Below are positions 19,001-27,300 of a DNA stretch of 37,094 nucleotides, piece by piece (position 1 is the stretch's first letter; each line of letters begins with the position of its first letter). Origin of the DNA: Planctomycetota bacterium (GTDB taxonomy: Bacteria; Planctomycetota; UBA8108; UBA1146). The stretch covers positions 1 to 37,094 of the forward strand of contig JACETR010000022.1 of the NCBI GenBank assembly GCA_013911165.1. The letters are read 5' to 3'. The notes under the pieces are model-generated. The model was not told where the DNA came from. It saw nothing but the letters and a program-made list of their open reading frames with translations, and ran no database searches. Position numbers and translations under genes: made by a program.

Positions 19001-19837
19001 GCCAGGACCGGTGACTGTCAAAGTCACGGTGTAGGTTCCTGCAAGGGTGTAAATGTGCTGGGGATTCTGTTGATCGCTGCTGTTTCCGTCACCGAATTCC
19101 CAGGTCCAGCCGGTGATCGGCCCGCTGGAACTGTCGGTAAACTGAACTGCAAGATCGCGGATGCCGGTCGTCGGGTCCGCATCAAAGCCGGCCACCGGAG
19201 GGGGTGCGGTCACCGTGACACAGCTGTCACAGATCAGGGTATCGGATCCCCCGGGACCTTCGACCTGAAGGGTGATGCTGTAGAGCCCCTCTTCCGTGTA
19301 GAGATGGGTCGGATTCTGATCGGTGGATGTGTTGCCATCCCCGAAATCCCACAGCCAGCTGTCGATGGGTCCGCTACTCAAGTCCGTAAAGTTGACGGTC
19401 AGATCGTAGGTACCGCTGTCGGGGTCAAGATCAAAGGCTGCAACCGGAGCAGGGGTCGTCACGGTAATGCAATCCTGGCAGATCGTTGTGTCTTCTCCTG
19501 AAGGACCTGTCACGGTCAAGGTCACCGTGTAGATGCCTTCAGCAGTGTAGATGTGAATCGGGTTGGCTTCGGTCGATCCATTGCCATCGCCGAAATCCCA
19601 CTGCCAAGAATCCACCTCACCGGTCGAAGTGTCGGTGAATTCGACGGTCAGATCGTAATCACCTTCCGTCACACTGGACGAGAAGCTGGCGAGAGTCGGC
19701 TCAGGTCCAACACTCTCACCACCTCCACCTCCACCACACCCGGCAAGAATCAGGAGCATGGAAAGGAATGCCATCGACTTGAAGGCACTGGAGCGGATTT
19801 GGCGATATACGTCACCAAGGATAAATATATGGTTCAT
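13013..19837 (-). CDS. Giant surface lipoprotein with 25 PKD repeats and a C-terminal cohesin-like domain
   Basis: From ATG 19837 the product has 2274 residues. A signal peptide ends in the lipobox LAGC (C34) and is followed by a Gly6 linker. From about residue 48 there are 25 PKD domains of about 83 residues, each with a WDFGDG-like turn, TYTVTLTVTGPGG-like strands and a CxxC near the last strand (for example ICQDCITV). The last ~170 residues form a beta-rich domain with YGLCHD and a later Cys, resembling cohesin-like modules. PKD arrays usually act as rigid stalks or in glycan/protein binding outside the cell. I infer an outer-membrane-anchored surface stalk or adhesin. No catalytic motif is seen. 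The start is chosen by the signal peptide; a GGTGGGG precedes it, and 19852 is an alternative start. Confidence 0.9.
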   Translation of the reverse strand: MNHIFILGDVYRQIRSSAFKSMAFLSMLLILAGCGGGGGGESVGPEPTLASFSSSVTEGDYDLTVEFTDTSTGEVDSWQWDFGDGNGSTEANPIHIYTAEGIYTVTLTVTGPSGEDTTICQDCITVTTPAPVAAFDLDPDSGTYDLTVNFTDLSSGPIDSWLWDFGDGNTSTDQNPTHLYTEEGLYSITLQVEGPGGSDTLICDSCVTVTAPPPVAGFDADPTTGIRDLAVQFTDSSSGPITGWTWEFGDGNSSDQQNPQHIYTLAGTYTVTLTVTGPGGSDSLSCTDCITVSEPAPIAAFTPSATSGEPGLTVEFADQSTGPITQWLWDFGDGNLSAEQSPSHTYTEAGLFTVILTVTGPGGEDTQTCSDCIDVQYPAPEAAFSLDPASGTYDLSVQFTDGSSGPIDSWMWDFGDGSTSTEQSPQHVYTSAGTYSVTLTVEGPGGSDSLTCSDCITVLHPAPSSGFTPSTTAGDYDLTVSFTNTSQGPITDYLWDFGDGQTSTEANPVHVYTTAGTYTVTLLATGPGGSDQAECADCITVTHPAPVADFQSGNSQGDYPLTVTFEDQSSGPISIWAWDFGDGNTSNLQNPSHTYTEEGTYDVTLTVIGPGGTDSITCPGCVTVTSPAPVAAFSTSQTSGEYDLPVTFTSLSSGPIDSYQWSFGDGSSSTEENPTHVYTSAGTYTVSLTVTGPGGSDTSTCTDCITIDHPAPVAGFTASTTAGTWDLPVQFMSTSTGPIDSYLWDFGDGSTSSLPSPSHTYTTAGSYTVSLTVSGPGGSDTEICQGCISVSDPAPVASFNVSATSGTWDLPVQFDSTSTGPITTLSWDFGDGNTSNRPNPIHTYTAAGVYTVTLTATGPGGSDTEICQSCITVTDPAPVASFTTSATSGTYDLPVTFTSTSTGPIDTLMWDFGDGATSSALSPTHVYTEAGTYTVTLTAEGPGGSDIAICQSCITVSHPAPIAGFTTSTTSGTYDLPVQFQSTSTGVIDELLWDFGDGSTATGSSPSHTYTAAGTYTVTLIASGPGGDDTEICSACITVDHPAPVAGFSSSTTSGTYDLLVQFTSTSTGPIDTLVWDFGDGSSGQGSSPSHTYTAAGTYTVTLTASGPGGEDIAICTDCITVSHPAPIAGFTASTTSGTYDLPVTFTNTSTGVIDSISWDFGDGTTSSESSPSHTYTEAGTYTVTLTVTGPGGEDTEICGGCITVEHPAPVASFTSSTTSGPYDLPVTFTSTSTGPITDYLWDFGDGATSTEASPTHTYTAEGSYTVSLTVTGPGGSDQSVCQSCISVEHPAPAAAFTPSATSGTYDLTVQFSNESTGVISDYAWDFGDGTTSTEASPSHTYTAEGIYTVTLTVSGPGGSDTETCLGCISVDHPVPVASFTASTTSGTYDLPVQFESTSSGPITEYLWDFGDGSTSTRPAPSHTYTAEGSYTVTLTVTGPGGSDTEICSDCITVGHPAPIASFTTSTTSGTYDLPVTFTSTSTGVISGLLWDFGDGTTSTEASPTHTYTSEGIYTVTLTASGPGGSDLATCLDCITVGHPAPEASFTSSTTSGTWDLNVQFTSTSSGPITEYLWDFGDGSSSTESSPLHTYTSAGTYTVTLLVTGPGGDDTAICSDCIVVADPAPVASFTTSTTSGTWDLPVQFTSTSTGPIDSYLWDFGDGSTSTLASPSHTYTTAGDYTVSLTVTGPGGSDTEICQGCIRVVDPAPVASFDVSRNSGVYDLAVQFTNTSTGPVTSYAWNFGDGSTSTEENPTHTYTSAGLFTVTLTVTGPGGTDTAICGSCITVASPPPSAAFSASTTSGTWDLPVQFTNESTGPISGYLWSFGDGSTSTAENPLHTYTTPGSYVVTLTVNGPGGSDTMVCTDCITVLDPAPVANFSVSTDSAVIGDDLTFTDLSTNPVTSHLWDFGDGTTSTLAQPVHAYAASGTYTVSLTVTGPGGTDTHVCTDCIFIQELPPVADLAAQPVGGIYDMSIGFTDLSTGVIDSWLWQFGDGATSTEQNPTHSYAASGSYDITLTVTGPGGSDTKICLGCAEVQSPPPIANMQIDSVVGEAPFTVNFSDNSQGEINFWFWNFGDGGISVLQNPSHTFMTPGNYSITLVVSGPAGNDTVICPVCITVTEAPPYRLEGTDSSVAMGETTEVSIRLDHNEAGSEVQAWSYGLCHDNLSLNCVSADGGLGLTTINNGNPPDFEITQIHTDGYTAGVVISFTASATLPATQDLEINRITYSGLQEGSTSLQFCNTLGNPPIMSVLVVDNVSIAPVMEPIQIDVTPAP
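13478..19696 (-). repeat. 25 tandem PKD-encoding units of about 249 bases
   Basis: The units are in frame and lie end to end. Counting the CxxC tail of each unit gives exactly 25, and 6219 bases divided by 25 is 249 bases. Units 9-21 share a common core (SGTYDLPV or SGTWDLPV, then FTSTSTG). Units 1-8 and 22-25 are more diverged. Third-codon positions vary even among units with nearly the same protein, so the array is not a very recent amplification. Confidence 0.92.
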
Positions 19838-20158
19838 GGAGTCCCCACCCATCAGTTGAACGGTTCCAATCGGAATGACCAATTCACTGGAAATCGATGG
19901 CATCTCCCGGGCCGGGAAACACCTGGATTTCTTCCTCAAAAATCCCGCAGCCTTCCTCGCCACGGTGGATTGCGTACTCTCAATAAATGCCAAGGAACCG
20001 CAAATCATCTATCAAAAACTGTTCTTTGGAGTCAGTGGGACCGGGAATGAGTATGTGGGATGAAAGTCGCAGTTGATCGCGCGTCACCTTGAGCAAGGAA
20101 TGAACCTCGTGTCATACTCGAATCGGGGAAAAGATCCCGACTGCTCGTGAGGAGAACC
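19838..20158. other. Divergent intergenic region (321 bases) between the PKD and VOC genes
   Basis: No gene is supported here. For the plus strand, a weak sigma-70-like promoter can be drawn with -35 TTGAGC (20089-20094), an 18-base spacer and -10 CATACT (20113-20118), 41 bases before the VOC start. For the minus strand no convincing promoter was found. An open frame through 19875-20063 has no ribosome site and no recognisable product. Confidence 0.4.
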
Positions 20159-20563
20159 ATGGAAAAAGTACTGGGTATCGGTGGCGTCTTTCTTCGTTCC
20201 AGAGACCCCAAGGCTTTGTCAGAGTGGTACCGGGAGTATTTGGGTCTGCCCATCGAGCCGGAGTGGCATGGAGCAGTCCTCCCCGGAATTCCGCAGGGCA
20301 TGAATCCGGTTCCGGGGATCTGGAGTGCCTTTCCCCAGAACACGGAGTACTTCGGAGACTCCCGAAATCAGGTCATGGTCAACTTCGTTGTCCGCGACGT
20401 GCAGGCCATGGTGGACCAGTTACGCGAAATGGGCTGCGACGTCGACGACAAGGTCGAATCCAATGAGTATGGCACCTTCGGCTGGGTCACCGACCCCGAG
20501 GGGCACCGGGTGGAATTGTGGCAACCCCCTGCCGCTGAAACTGTGGAAGGATCCCCATCATGA
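20159..20563 (+). CDS. VOC (glyoxalase/bleomycin-resistance) family protein
   Basis: This 134-residue single-unit VOC protein starts at ATG 20159, with GAGGAG four bases upstream. It has two beta-alpha-beta-beta-beta modules. The first is VLGIGGVFLRSRDPKALSEW followed by YREYLGLPIE. The second is VNFVVRDVQAMVDQLREMG, then GTFGWVTDPEGHRVELWQPP, where the Glu of VELWQ is the usual metal ligand. VOC proteins include glyoxalase I, dioxygenases and resistance proteins; the small size and the neighbourhood do not separate them. It overlaps the peptidase gene start as ATGA. A weak promoter is proposed upstream at 20089-20118. Confidence 0.9.
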   Translation: MEKVLGIGGVFLRSRDPKALSEWYREYLGLPIEPEWHGAVLPGIPQGMNPVPGIWSAFPQNTEYFGDSRNQVMVNFVVRDVQAMVDQLREMGCDVDDKVESNEYGTFGWVTDPEGHRVELWQPPAAETVEGSPS

Positions 20564-21555
20564 ACCTGCAGCCTGATCGTCCTCTCCTCAGATCCCTTTT
20601 CATCCTGCTCTGTTTCGCCAGTCTTCTTTGCAGTGGCTGTTCAGCGGTTCAACGCCAACCCCGGATCGCAGAGCCGATTTCCTCCATCACGCCTGGTCGC
20701 TGTAAACAGGAATTGTCTTCATTTCTGGAGTTGGGCTCGCGGGCCTGTTGGAAACCGGAAGAAACAGCGGTCACTATCGACTTCCTGACTCGCAAGCTCG
20801 AAGGCTGGGGGTATCAGGTGATCCGTGAATCCCTGGATCTCCCTCGCTACCCCGGCAATGCCAACCTCATCGTGGAGAAGGTCGGCCATTCTGAACCGGA
20901 TCAGATCCTCGAGATCGGAGCCCACTTTGACAGCGTCGGAAACCTGGGAGCAGACGACAATGGCAGCGGAGTGATCGGCGTCCTCGAGGTCGCCCGGGTT
21001 TTTTCTACCCTGGAAACCGGGCGCACTGTTCGCTTTTGCCTGTATGCCTGTGAAGAAGTCGGGCTTCTGGGCAGTCGTCATCATGTTCAACAGATTCTCG
21101 CCGAACCTGAAGAGGAGTTCGTCGGCCTGATCAACTTTGAAATGATCGGCTACACCGATACACAGGAGGGCAGTCAGGGTGCTCCGATTCGCATACCCTT
21201 TCTGGCAGACCTGCCCCGTACCGGAGATTTCATTCTCGTCTCAGGCAACTTTTCATCCGGGTGGCTGGGAAACCGGATCGAAGCCCACTTCGATGCCTAT
21301 GAGCCGCAGCTGAAGTACTACAGCGCAAACCGGATTTCAGGTTTCTTCGCCGATGCCGCACGCAGTGACCACTCGCCCTATTGGGAAGCAGGTCTCGACG
21401 CCATCATGCTGACCGATACCGCGAACTTCCGAAATCCCCACTACCATGAGGACAGCGACACCATCGAGACGCTCGATTTTGAGTTCATGGCAAGAATCAT
21501 CCGTGCAGTGGCCGCCTGCGCCATCGACTGGGCAGGGCTCTCGAAAGCCCCGTAA
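20560..21555 (+). CDS. M28 family zinc aminopeptidase, lipoprotein
   Basis: This 331-residue lipoprotein has a signal peptide ending at C27 (LLCSGC), with Cys instead of Leu at position -3. The M28 metal ligands are present: H122 in GAHFDSV, D132 in GADDNGSG, the EE pair 165-166 in CEEVGLLGS and H296 in HYHEDSDT. The usual Asp of the NxDMIG motif is replaced by Glu (NFEMIGY, E194), which may still bind zinc. The family removes N-terminal residues from peptides or glutaminyl/amino acid derivatives at the cell surface. It is coupled to the VOC gene and ends 14 bases before the convergent TonB-receptor stop. Length is normal. Substrate is unknown. Confidence 0.93.
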   Translation: MNLQPDRPLLRSLFILLCFASLLCSGCSAVQRQPRIAEPISSITPGRCKQELSSFLELGSRACWKPEETAVTIDFLTRKLEGWGYQVIRESLDLPRYPGNANLIVEKVGHSEPDQILEIGAHFDSVGNLGADDNGSGVIGVLEVARVFSTLETGRTVRFCLYACEEVGLLGSRHHVQQILAEPEEEFVGLINFEMIGYTDTQEGSQGAPIRIPFLADLPRTGDFILVSGNFSSGWLGNRIEAHFDAYEPQLKYYSANRISGFFADAARSDHSPYWEAGLDAIMLTDTANFRNPHYHEDSDTIETLDFEFMARIIRAVAACAIDWAGLSKAP

Positions 21556-21569
21556 CTCTCTTGCTCGAA

Positions 21570-23678
21570 TCAGAACTGTATATCAAATCCCAAAATCAGA
21601 TTGGCTCCCGGCTCGTTGGTTCCTGATCCATGAATCCGGTAAGCCTCGTCCGTGAGATTGGTCAAGGAAGCAAAAAATTCCAAATCCTGCTGCCAAAGAT
21701 AAGTGGCATGGAGATCAAGAACGACATAACCCGGAGTTCCTCCCACCGGGATTCTCTGCGTATCGGAAAGATCTCTGGGAGACAAACGATCTTGCCGGTC
21801 TGCAGTGGTCACAACTCCACTCAAGCGGAAGCGATCCGAGAATCTCTTTTCCAGTGACAAACGGACAAGAGTTGGGGCTAATCGGGAGAGTGGAGCTTCC
21901 TCGATGACTCCTGGTGATACAGGGGTTTCCAAATCACCGGTCACCCAACTGGCGGCTCCCGTTAGCAGAACATCATTCTCCAATTCACTACGAAACCTGA
22001 AATCCCAACCGTGGGCGAGCCCTTCTCCGGAGTTCGCTTTGGTCACGATGGTATCGCCGTCCGAATTCACATCTCCGGTGGGAAAACGAACGATGAGTTG
22101 GTCGAGGCTACTCACCCAGATCACCGATTCAAACTCACTGGATCCCGTTTCAAAAATGGCTCCGATTTCTGCTGTCAGAAACTTCTCTGGATCGAGATCT
22201 GAGGCCGGAATCTCTGCGTCGCCGCTACTGGCTGCATCAAAACGGGTTAAATCTGAGAGATTGGGAGCCCGAAATGCTTGAGAAAGTCCACCGTAGATCC
22301 GCATGTCTTTGTCGACGTCATGAATCGCACGAATGCTCCCCACGACGCTGGACCAGTCTTCTTTAACAGGATCGAAGATCTCCGTATCAGAAGGGTCAGG
22401 ATCGACCTTTTCCGCATCGACCTGGGCCCAGGTTCCGCGAACTCCGAGATTCAGGGTCCAATCGTCTGAGACTTCAAGAACCTGCTGGGCATAGGCTCCG
22501 ACCCAATCATAAGTCGAATCATCGGCAACAGGCCCACGTGGCCGAACGCTGTCCAAATTGCCGAGAGAATCATACTGGCGGAAAAATGAGTCGATCCCCT
22601 CATGGGTCCACTCAACCCCACTCGAAAGAGGACCAAGGTCTGAATAACCAAACCAGTCCCACGATACCCCGAGAGCTTCCGTCGTCACGCCCTGAAGTCT
22701 GCGAACACCACTGGAGCGAACCCGGTCCTCTTCGTCCGCAATCTGCTGTCTCGAAACCGTTAATCGCGAAGCACTTTCGGGACCATGCTTTTTCTGCCAG
22801 CGAAGGTAGAGAAGATCTCTCTCTCCATCCAGATCCCTCTGAAGATCACTCCCCGTAGTGAGGCCCTCCCACGTACTTCCAAAAATGGTCGAATGGGTTC
22901 TCGGAACGTCTTCCTGACGATGGGACTGTGCGACAATTTCAAAAGAAAAATCGTCACCCAGATCCTGGACCCATGAAAAGTTCCCGCTCCATTCCTGATA
23001 GCCGGTCTCGGGCTGCTCTCCCTCGTCACCCCCTGCTGTGAAATCACCGTAGTCGCGATAACTGAAACCAAAGCCAATCGCGTGATCATCCGTCACTGCC
23101 GAATACTCATATCGAGAAATCGACGATTTTTCGGCGGAAGAAAGTCTCTGTAAAAAAGAACTCGATTCACCAAGCCCATCTCCAGGGCGTGGAATCCGCG
23201 AAGTCATATGAATCAATCCCCCGGCGGCATCACTGCCATGAAGAACCGAACCGGGACCGAGAATGATTTCAGCAGATTCAAGCATCCAGGGATCGACCAG
23301 AGAGATGTATTGGTTGGGTCCAGAGCGAAAGGTGGAGTTATTCAGACGGATGCCATCGATCAATGCCAAAGTGCGAAACCCTGTAAGCCCGCGGAGAAAC
23401 GGTGAAACCTGCCCATAGGAGGTCCTCTGCAGATGGACTCCAGGGACCTGATCCATCAGGTCCCCTACATTTCGAGCGATGCCAATCTGGCTCTCTGGGA
23501 TGTCCTCAAGATTCAGCGAAGATCGACTGAGAAGAAACCCAGGTGTTCTTCGACGTCCGCTGATGATGATTTCCTCAACTTCAGCCTCTTGTCCCTGTTT
23601 CAAGGTCGAATCAACGTCATCCCCTGCAGGAGCCTGTCCATCGAGAATCGCCAGTAGAAGAAAAAGGGTTGGAAACAT
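21570..23678 (-). CDS. TonB-dependent outer-membrane receptor
   Basis: This 702-residue receptor has a short signal-like N-terminus and a TonB box region (VEEIIISGRR). Its plug domain (about 65-180) includes LIDGIRLNNSTFRSGPNQY and ILGPGSVLHGSDAAGGLIHM. A 22-strand-type barrel ends in GFDIQF with a terminal Phe, as outer-membrane proteins require. The FRSGPNQY and GPGSVLHGSDA blocks most resemble haem/haemoglobin-type receptors, but that is a resemblance, not proof of substrate. An in-frame TAG lies 12 bases upstream of the ATG, so the start is fixed, though its ribosome site is weak. Base composition is lower in GC than in its neighbours (see findings). DinB is the gene before it on the same strand. 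Confidence 0.92.
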   Translation of the reverse strand: MFPTLFLLLAILDGQAPAGDDVDSTLKQGQEAEVEEIIISGRRRTPGFLLSRSSLNLEDIPESQIGIARNVGDLMDQVPGVHLQRTSYGQVSPFLRGLTGFRTLALIDGIRLNNSTFRSGPNQYISLVDPWMLESAEIILGPGSVLHGSDAAGGLIHMTSRIPRPGDGLGESSSFLQRLSSAEKSSISRYEYSAVTDDHAIGFGFSYRDYGDFTAGGDEGEQPETGYQEWSGNFSWVQDLGDDFSFEIVAQSHRQEDVPRTHSTIFGSTWEGLTTGSDLQRDLDGERDLLYLRWQKKHGPESASRLTVSRQQIADEEDRVRSSGVRRLQGVTTEALGVSWDWFGYSDLGPLSSGVEWTHEGIDSFFRQYDSLGNLDSVRPRGPVADDSTYDWVGAYAQQVLEVSDDWTLNLGVRGTWAQVDAEKVDPDPSDTEIFDPVKEDWSSVVGSIRAIHDVDKDMRIYGGLSQAFRAPNLSDLTRFDAASSGDAEIPASDLDPEKFLTAEIGAIFETGSSEFESVIWVSSLDQLIVRFPTGDVNSDGDTIVTKANSGEGLAHGWDFRFRSELENDVLLTGAASWVTGDLETPVSPGVIEEAPLSRLAPTLVRLSLEKRFSDRFRLSGVVTTADRQDRLSPRDLSDTQRIPVGGTPGYVVLDLHATYLWQQDLEFFASLTNLTDEAYRIHGSGTNEPGANLILGFDIQF

Positions 23679-23716
23679 GGTTTCATCTTTCTATGGGTCC
23701 AACACAGCAGAGACCG

Positions 23717-23771
23717 GTTTAAACAGTCGCTCATAGTTTGGCAACTATTCCGGGTTCCCTCTGTCAGAGGG
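23717..23771 (-). promoter_or_regulatory. Cluster of small dyads in the leader of the TonB-receptor gene
   Basis: Within the 95 bases before the receptor start lie the palindrome GTTTAAAC (23717-23724), the inverted repeat ATAGTT-TGGC-AACTAT (23733-23748), and the hairpin CCCTCT-GTC-AGAGGG (23757-23771) just after the DinB stop. None has a U-tract, so they are not clear terminators. A repressor site or an RNA hairpin is possible. No cobalamin or other large riboswitch fits in so short a space. Confidence 0.4.
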
Positions 23772-23773
23772 TC

Positions 23774-24316
23774 TCATGCAATCGTCCCCTGGATCGCTCG
23801 AATGATGACCAGGTGGTGCTCTGTATGGATTCTTGCAAAGCGAACCCAGCTCACAATATCCAGAAGGCCCAACTCGTGGTGAGAGATGCCTCGTCGACTC
23901 TCCTCAGATCCAGCCTTCCCAGACTGCAATACCTGTTTCCGGATCTCATTCCAATCAGTTAAAACCCGTTGAACCAAGTTACCTAATTGCTCCTGATCGG
24001 GAGAATCCTTGGGAAGAACAAACCTCGGTGCCTCAGCAACTCCTCTGGGAATCACGCCAACCTTCAGAATCGGATGCGGAGCCTTTTCTTCTTGAACAGG
24101 TTCCCCACCTCCTTCCAACAGAACCCGAATAGCTCGGAGATTCAAACGATCGGCTCTCAAAATGTGCTCACAGTGTTGCCCCACTGACCAACCCGAAATC
24201 TTTGGATCAGCCTGCGAAATTTGTTGGAAGTCCTGACAGACCGATTCGATCTCTTGTAGCAAAGCCTGCAGGAAGTCGGCCTCTTCCTGAATTGAAAATG
24301 CTTCAGACATTGTCAT
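23774..24316 (-). CDS. DinB-like metal-binding four-helix protein
   Basis: I start at the ATG at 24316, with GGAG seven bases upstream; a longer frame to 24376 runs into the upstream terminator. The 180-residue product has the DinB-fold histidine pattern: QHCEHI (H48, H51) near helix 2 and IHTEHHLVII (H164, H168) near the C-terminus. These usually bind one metal. DinB_2-type proteins are thiol-dependent or of unknown function. No catalytic role can be assigned here. It lies upstream of the TonB receptor on the same strand with a 95-base gap holding small dyads, so the two may be co-transcribed. GC content is lower than in the flanking genes. Confidence 0.78.
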   Translation of the reverse strand: MTMSEAFSIQEEADFLQALLQEIESVCQDFQQISQADPKISGWSVGQHCEHILRADRLNLRAIRVLLEGGGEPVQEEKAPHPILKVGVIPRGVAEAPRFVLPKDSPDQEQLGNLVQRVLTDWNEIRKQVLQSGKAGSEESRRGISHHELGLLDIVSWVRFARIHTEHHLVIIRAIQGTIA

Positions 24317-24331
24317 CTGTGAACTCCACTC

Positions 24332-24370
24332 AAAAAAAAGAGGAGTGTCCCGGCAACGGAACACTCCCCT
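24332..24370 (-). terminator. Rho-independent terminator of the lipase gene
   Basis: On the minus strand the arms are GGGGAGTGTTCCG and CGGGACACTCCTC, 13 pairs including two G-U pairs, joined by a TTGC loop. The 3' arm runs straight into TTTTTTTTG. It starts about 20 bases after the lipase stop and sits just before the DinB gene start, so DinB needs its own promoter or read-through. Confidence 0.93.
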
Positions 24371-24390
24371 CTCCATCTCACAACCGTCGA

Positions 24391-27300
24391 CTAAAAGCCG
24401 GGCAGAAGAATCAGATCTTCCGAATCACCGGTGGTTGCCGGTGAGCCGGGCATCTCGGCGATTCCTGCAATCACCTGCACTGGAGATCCAGTGAGAGCAT
24501 TTTCACCCTGCTGATAGGAGAATCCTCGCAGGTATCGGACCGGATCGCCATTGATGTCAACGGCGACCAGCCACACGCGAACTTCCACCGCTTCACCGGC
24601 ACCGGCGACATCTCCCACCCAGGGGCCCACTCCGTAGAAGAGCTGGGTCTGCTGGGAAGGATCACCCACGGCCGGATCGACACCGGCGGGAGATGGAGCA
24701 GAGTCGTTGTCGGTGAATTCCTTGACCGAGTAGAAGGCTCCTCCGACGGTCTGGTCGGCGCTGAAATCGCCAGGCAGTGTCTGGATTTCGTTCCACAACA
24801 GCGGCTTGTCATCGGCGAAGACCCCGTCCTGAGCATTCGGTGCCGTCTGCCCCGATCCGCCAGAAGGCGGGCTGATTCTCGGCGAGGACACGGCAGCGCC
24901 CACCACCAGCAGATCACCGCTGGGGGCATTCGGGGGCTGTGCATCCGAGTGCACGACCTGAAGCCAGTTGAAGTGATGGGCTCCGTAAGCCGCTGCAGCC
25001 GCTGCCAGTGAACCCGCTTCACCATTGGTGTCGAAAACAGCCGACACCGGATCTGTCGCGTCTCCCGTCGTGGAGATGGTCACCGTGCCCAGCAGTGTTT
25101 CACCGGCTTCGATGGGAATCGAAACATCCGAGGAATCGACCACCGGAACCGCTCCCCCCAGGAAACCTCCATTGGGAATGGAGGTGCTGATGTTGGTTCC
25201 ACCATTCGGGGAACCTGCGGTCGCATTGGCGAAGAAGGTGGTGATGGAGAGCTGCATCGAGATCCCCGGCTCACTCAGCGGGTTTGCAAGAACTCCGTGA
25301 TCGCCTTCGGTGTAAGAGAACGAGACTGCCGGCGAGAAAGCATTGGGGAATCGCAAGTTGCTCACCGGGTAAGTGGCCGTCCCTTTCGGGGTCGAGGCCA
25401 TCCGTGCCATCGGCAAACCTCCACCGAGGTAACTGGGTTCGACCAGACCGGTGTAGAGACGATCATCATCGCTTCCGGAAGTGGGAATTCCGGAGATCGG
25501 CAGGCCGATGTAATCGGCGTAAAAACCGGTCCCCAGTGAATCCACCGGCACCACCAGATCGGGAGGGAAATAACCCAGCTTGTTGGCTGCGGCATTTCCG
25601 CCGATGGCAAAACTCATATGCATGTTGGTGTTGGCAGCGGCCCGACGGATATGGGTGATCGGGTCAATGCCATCGGCGATGGCAGAGATGACGTTCAGTG
25701 CCTGCTCCGTAGAAGTGCTGCCCTGAACCAGACCTTCACCGTCAAAGAAAGCCACAAGGCGCGGATTATAGTTGGGAGAGTTCTCCAGCAACTTCGCGAT
25801 GTGCCCTCCGGCCACATTCAGCTCTGCACCCATAATCTTTCCGGGGCCGATGGCACTGAGGAAAGTGGAGCCGATCAGTCCACCCAGGGACTGCCCCACA
25901 TAGAAGATCTCGTTGGAGAAATCGGGATTGGTGTCACCGTCGAAATCCCAGGTCGGCAGGGTTTCGGTCAGGCCTGCCAGGTCACAGACCGCCTGGGTCC
26001 AGACCGCGCGCGAACTGATGAGACTGGGGAAGTTGAGGAAGTAGGTTCCCGTAGGATCCGGCTCCCCATCCGGTCCCGGATCTCCAGTGGCGTTGTTGAT
26101 CAGATCGATACCAAAGGTTCGCTCAATCCCGGGAATGCCCAGAGCAGAGGGAGTCAGTCCCACCTGAGCGGCATACGGATTGGAGGCGTCAGATCCGTGA
26201 AGCGGAGCGTCCATGGAAACCACGGCAAATCCGCTTCCGGCGCTGCAGAAGAGCGGAGCCATCGCCAGCATGTCGAAGCGACTGCGGGTAATCCCGTGCT
26301 GGAAAATGATCACCGGCCAACCGCCCGGAGGAGCCACCCCTCCCGGAGTACAGATGAGCACCGGGATTTCCGAGCTGCCCTGAACCGAAGGAACGGGATT
26401 GTAACGCGTTGGGTACGCCGGATTCGGCGCTTCAGAGGCACTCTGATAGACGACACTGTTGTCATCCGTGGTCAGGTAACCGGTCACTGCCGCACCCCAG
26501 CTGGCGGGATTCTCATTCCCCGGGTAGAAGGTCGGCAGGGTGATGGTGGCCTGCTGCAGCGTTGGGTTGAAGGGCAGGTCGCTCGGGTCAGAGATCGCTC
26601 CCACTGCCGTAAGGTATTCACCGACAGTGCTCATTCCCGGCAGAGGCGGAACCGTTGCCTGAGTCGTGGCGAAAGGAGCCTGGGCTACCGTGAGAGCCAC
26701 CGCGGTGTCGAGGACATCGTTGACGCTCTGGCAGGTGAAGGTATTGGTCACCACCACGTCCGCCGGGTTGATGCCCTGACCACTCAGCAGCAGCAGGCTG
26801 TTGCCGACCATGGCGCCAACCGCGTCGGCGAAGCCGTCAATCGAGGCAACACCCGTGGCAGAAGGTATGCCGTTGGCCATACGATCGTATTGGTCGGATC
26901 GAATCACCGGATTACCGCGGAAATCGAGGACGTCATTGGTGACGACGACCATGATTCCCCGGCTGGCTCCGCCGAGACTGGTGTTGTCAGAGGCTGGCCA
27001 CGGCACCCGCGGACGCACCACCATCTGGTAACCCACACTGCGGGCCATCGTCACGGTGTAATCGGAATCGGCCTGCAGCTCACGAATGATGCTGGCGGGC
27101 ATGGCGACGGGTGCCTGGATCAAAGGATCAGCCACCGAAGCACTCGGCGGTGAAATCGCAATTTCAAAGACCCGCACCGACTGTCCTCCCACAACGGAGG
27201 ACGGATCGAGATTGTGGGTGAAATCCAGCTGCATGGGACTCGTCACCGAGAATCCGTCGAGGAATCCCTGAGCGACAACAGGGTCACCGGTGTCGCTCGC

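Noticed and set aside
13478..19696. Regular ~249-base repeats as a CRISPR array or satellite
   Set aside because: The period is far too long for CRISPR, units are in frame and translate to PKD domains with varied codons.
19838..20008. Extension of the PKD lipoprotein upstream of 19837
   Set aside because: The extra residues would precede the signal peptide and destroy the lipoprotein N-terminus.
25618..27153. Long plus-strand open frame opposite the lipase gene
   Set aside because: Low-complexity product, no domains, wholly inside a gene with a lipobox and GxSxG motif on the other strand.
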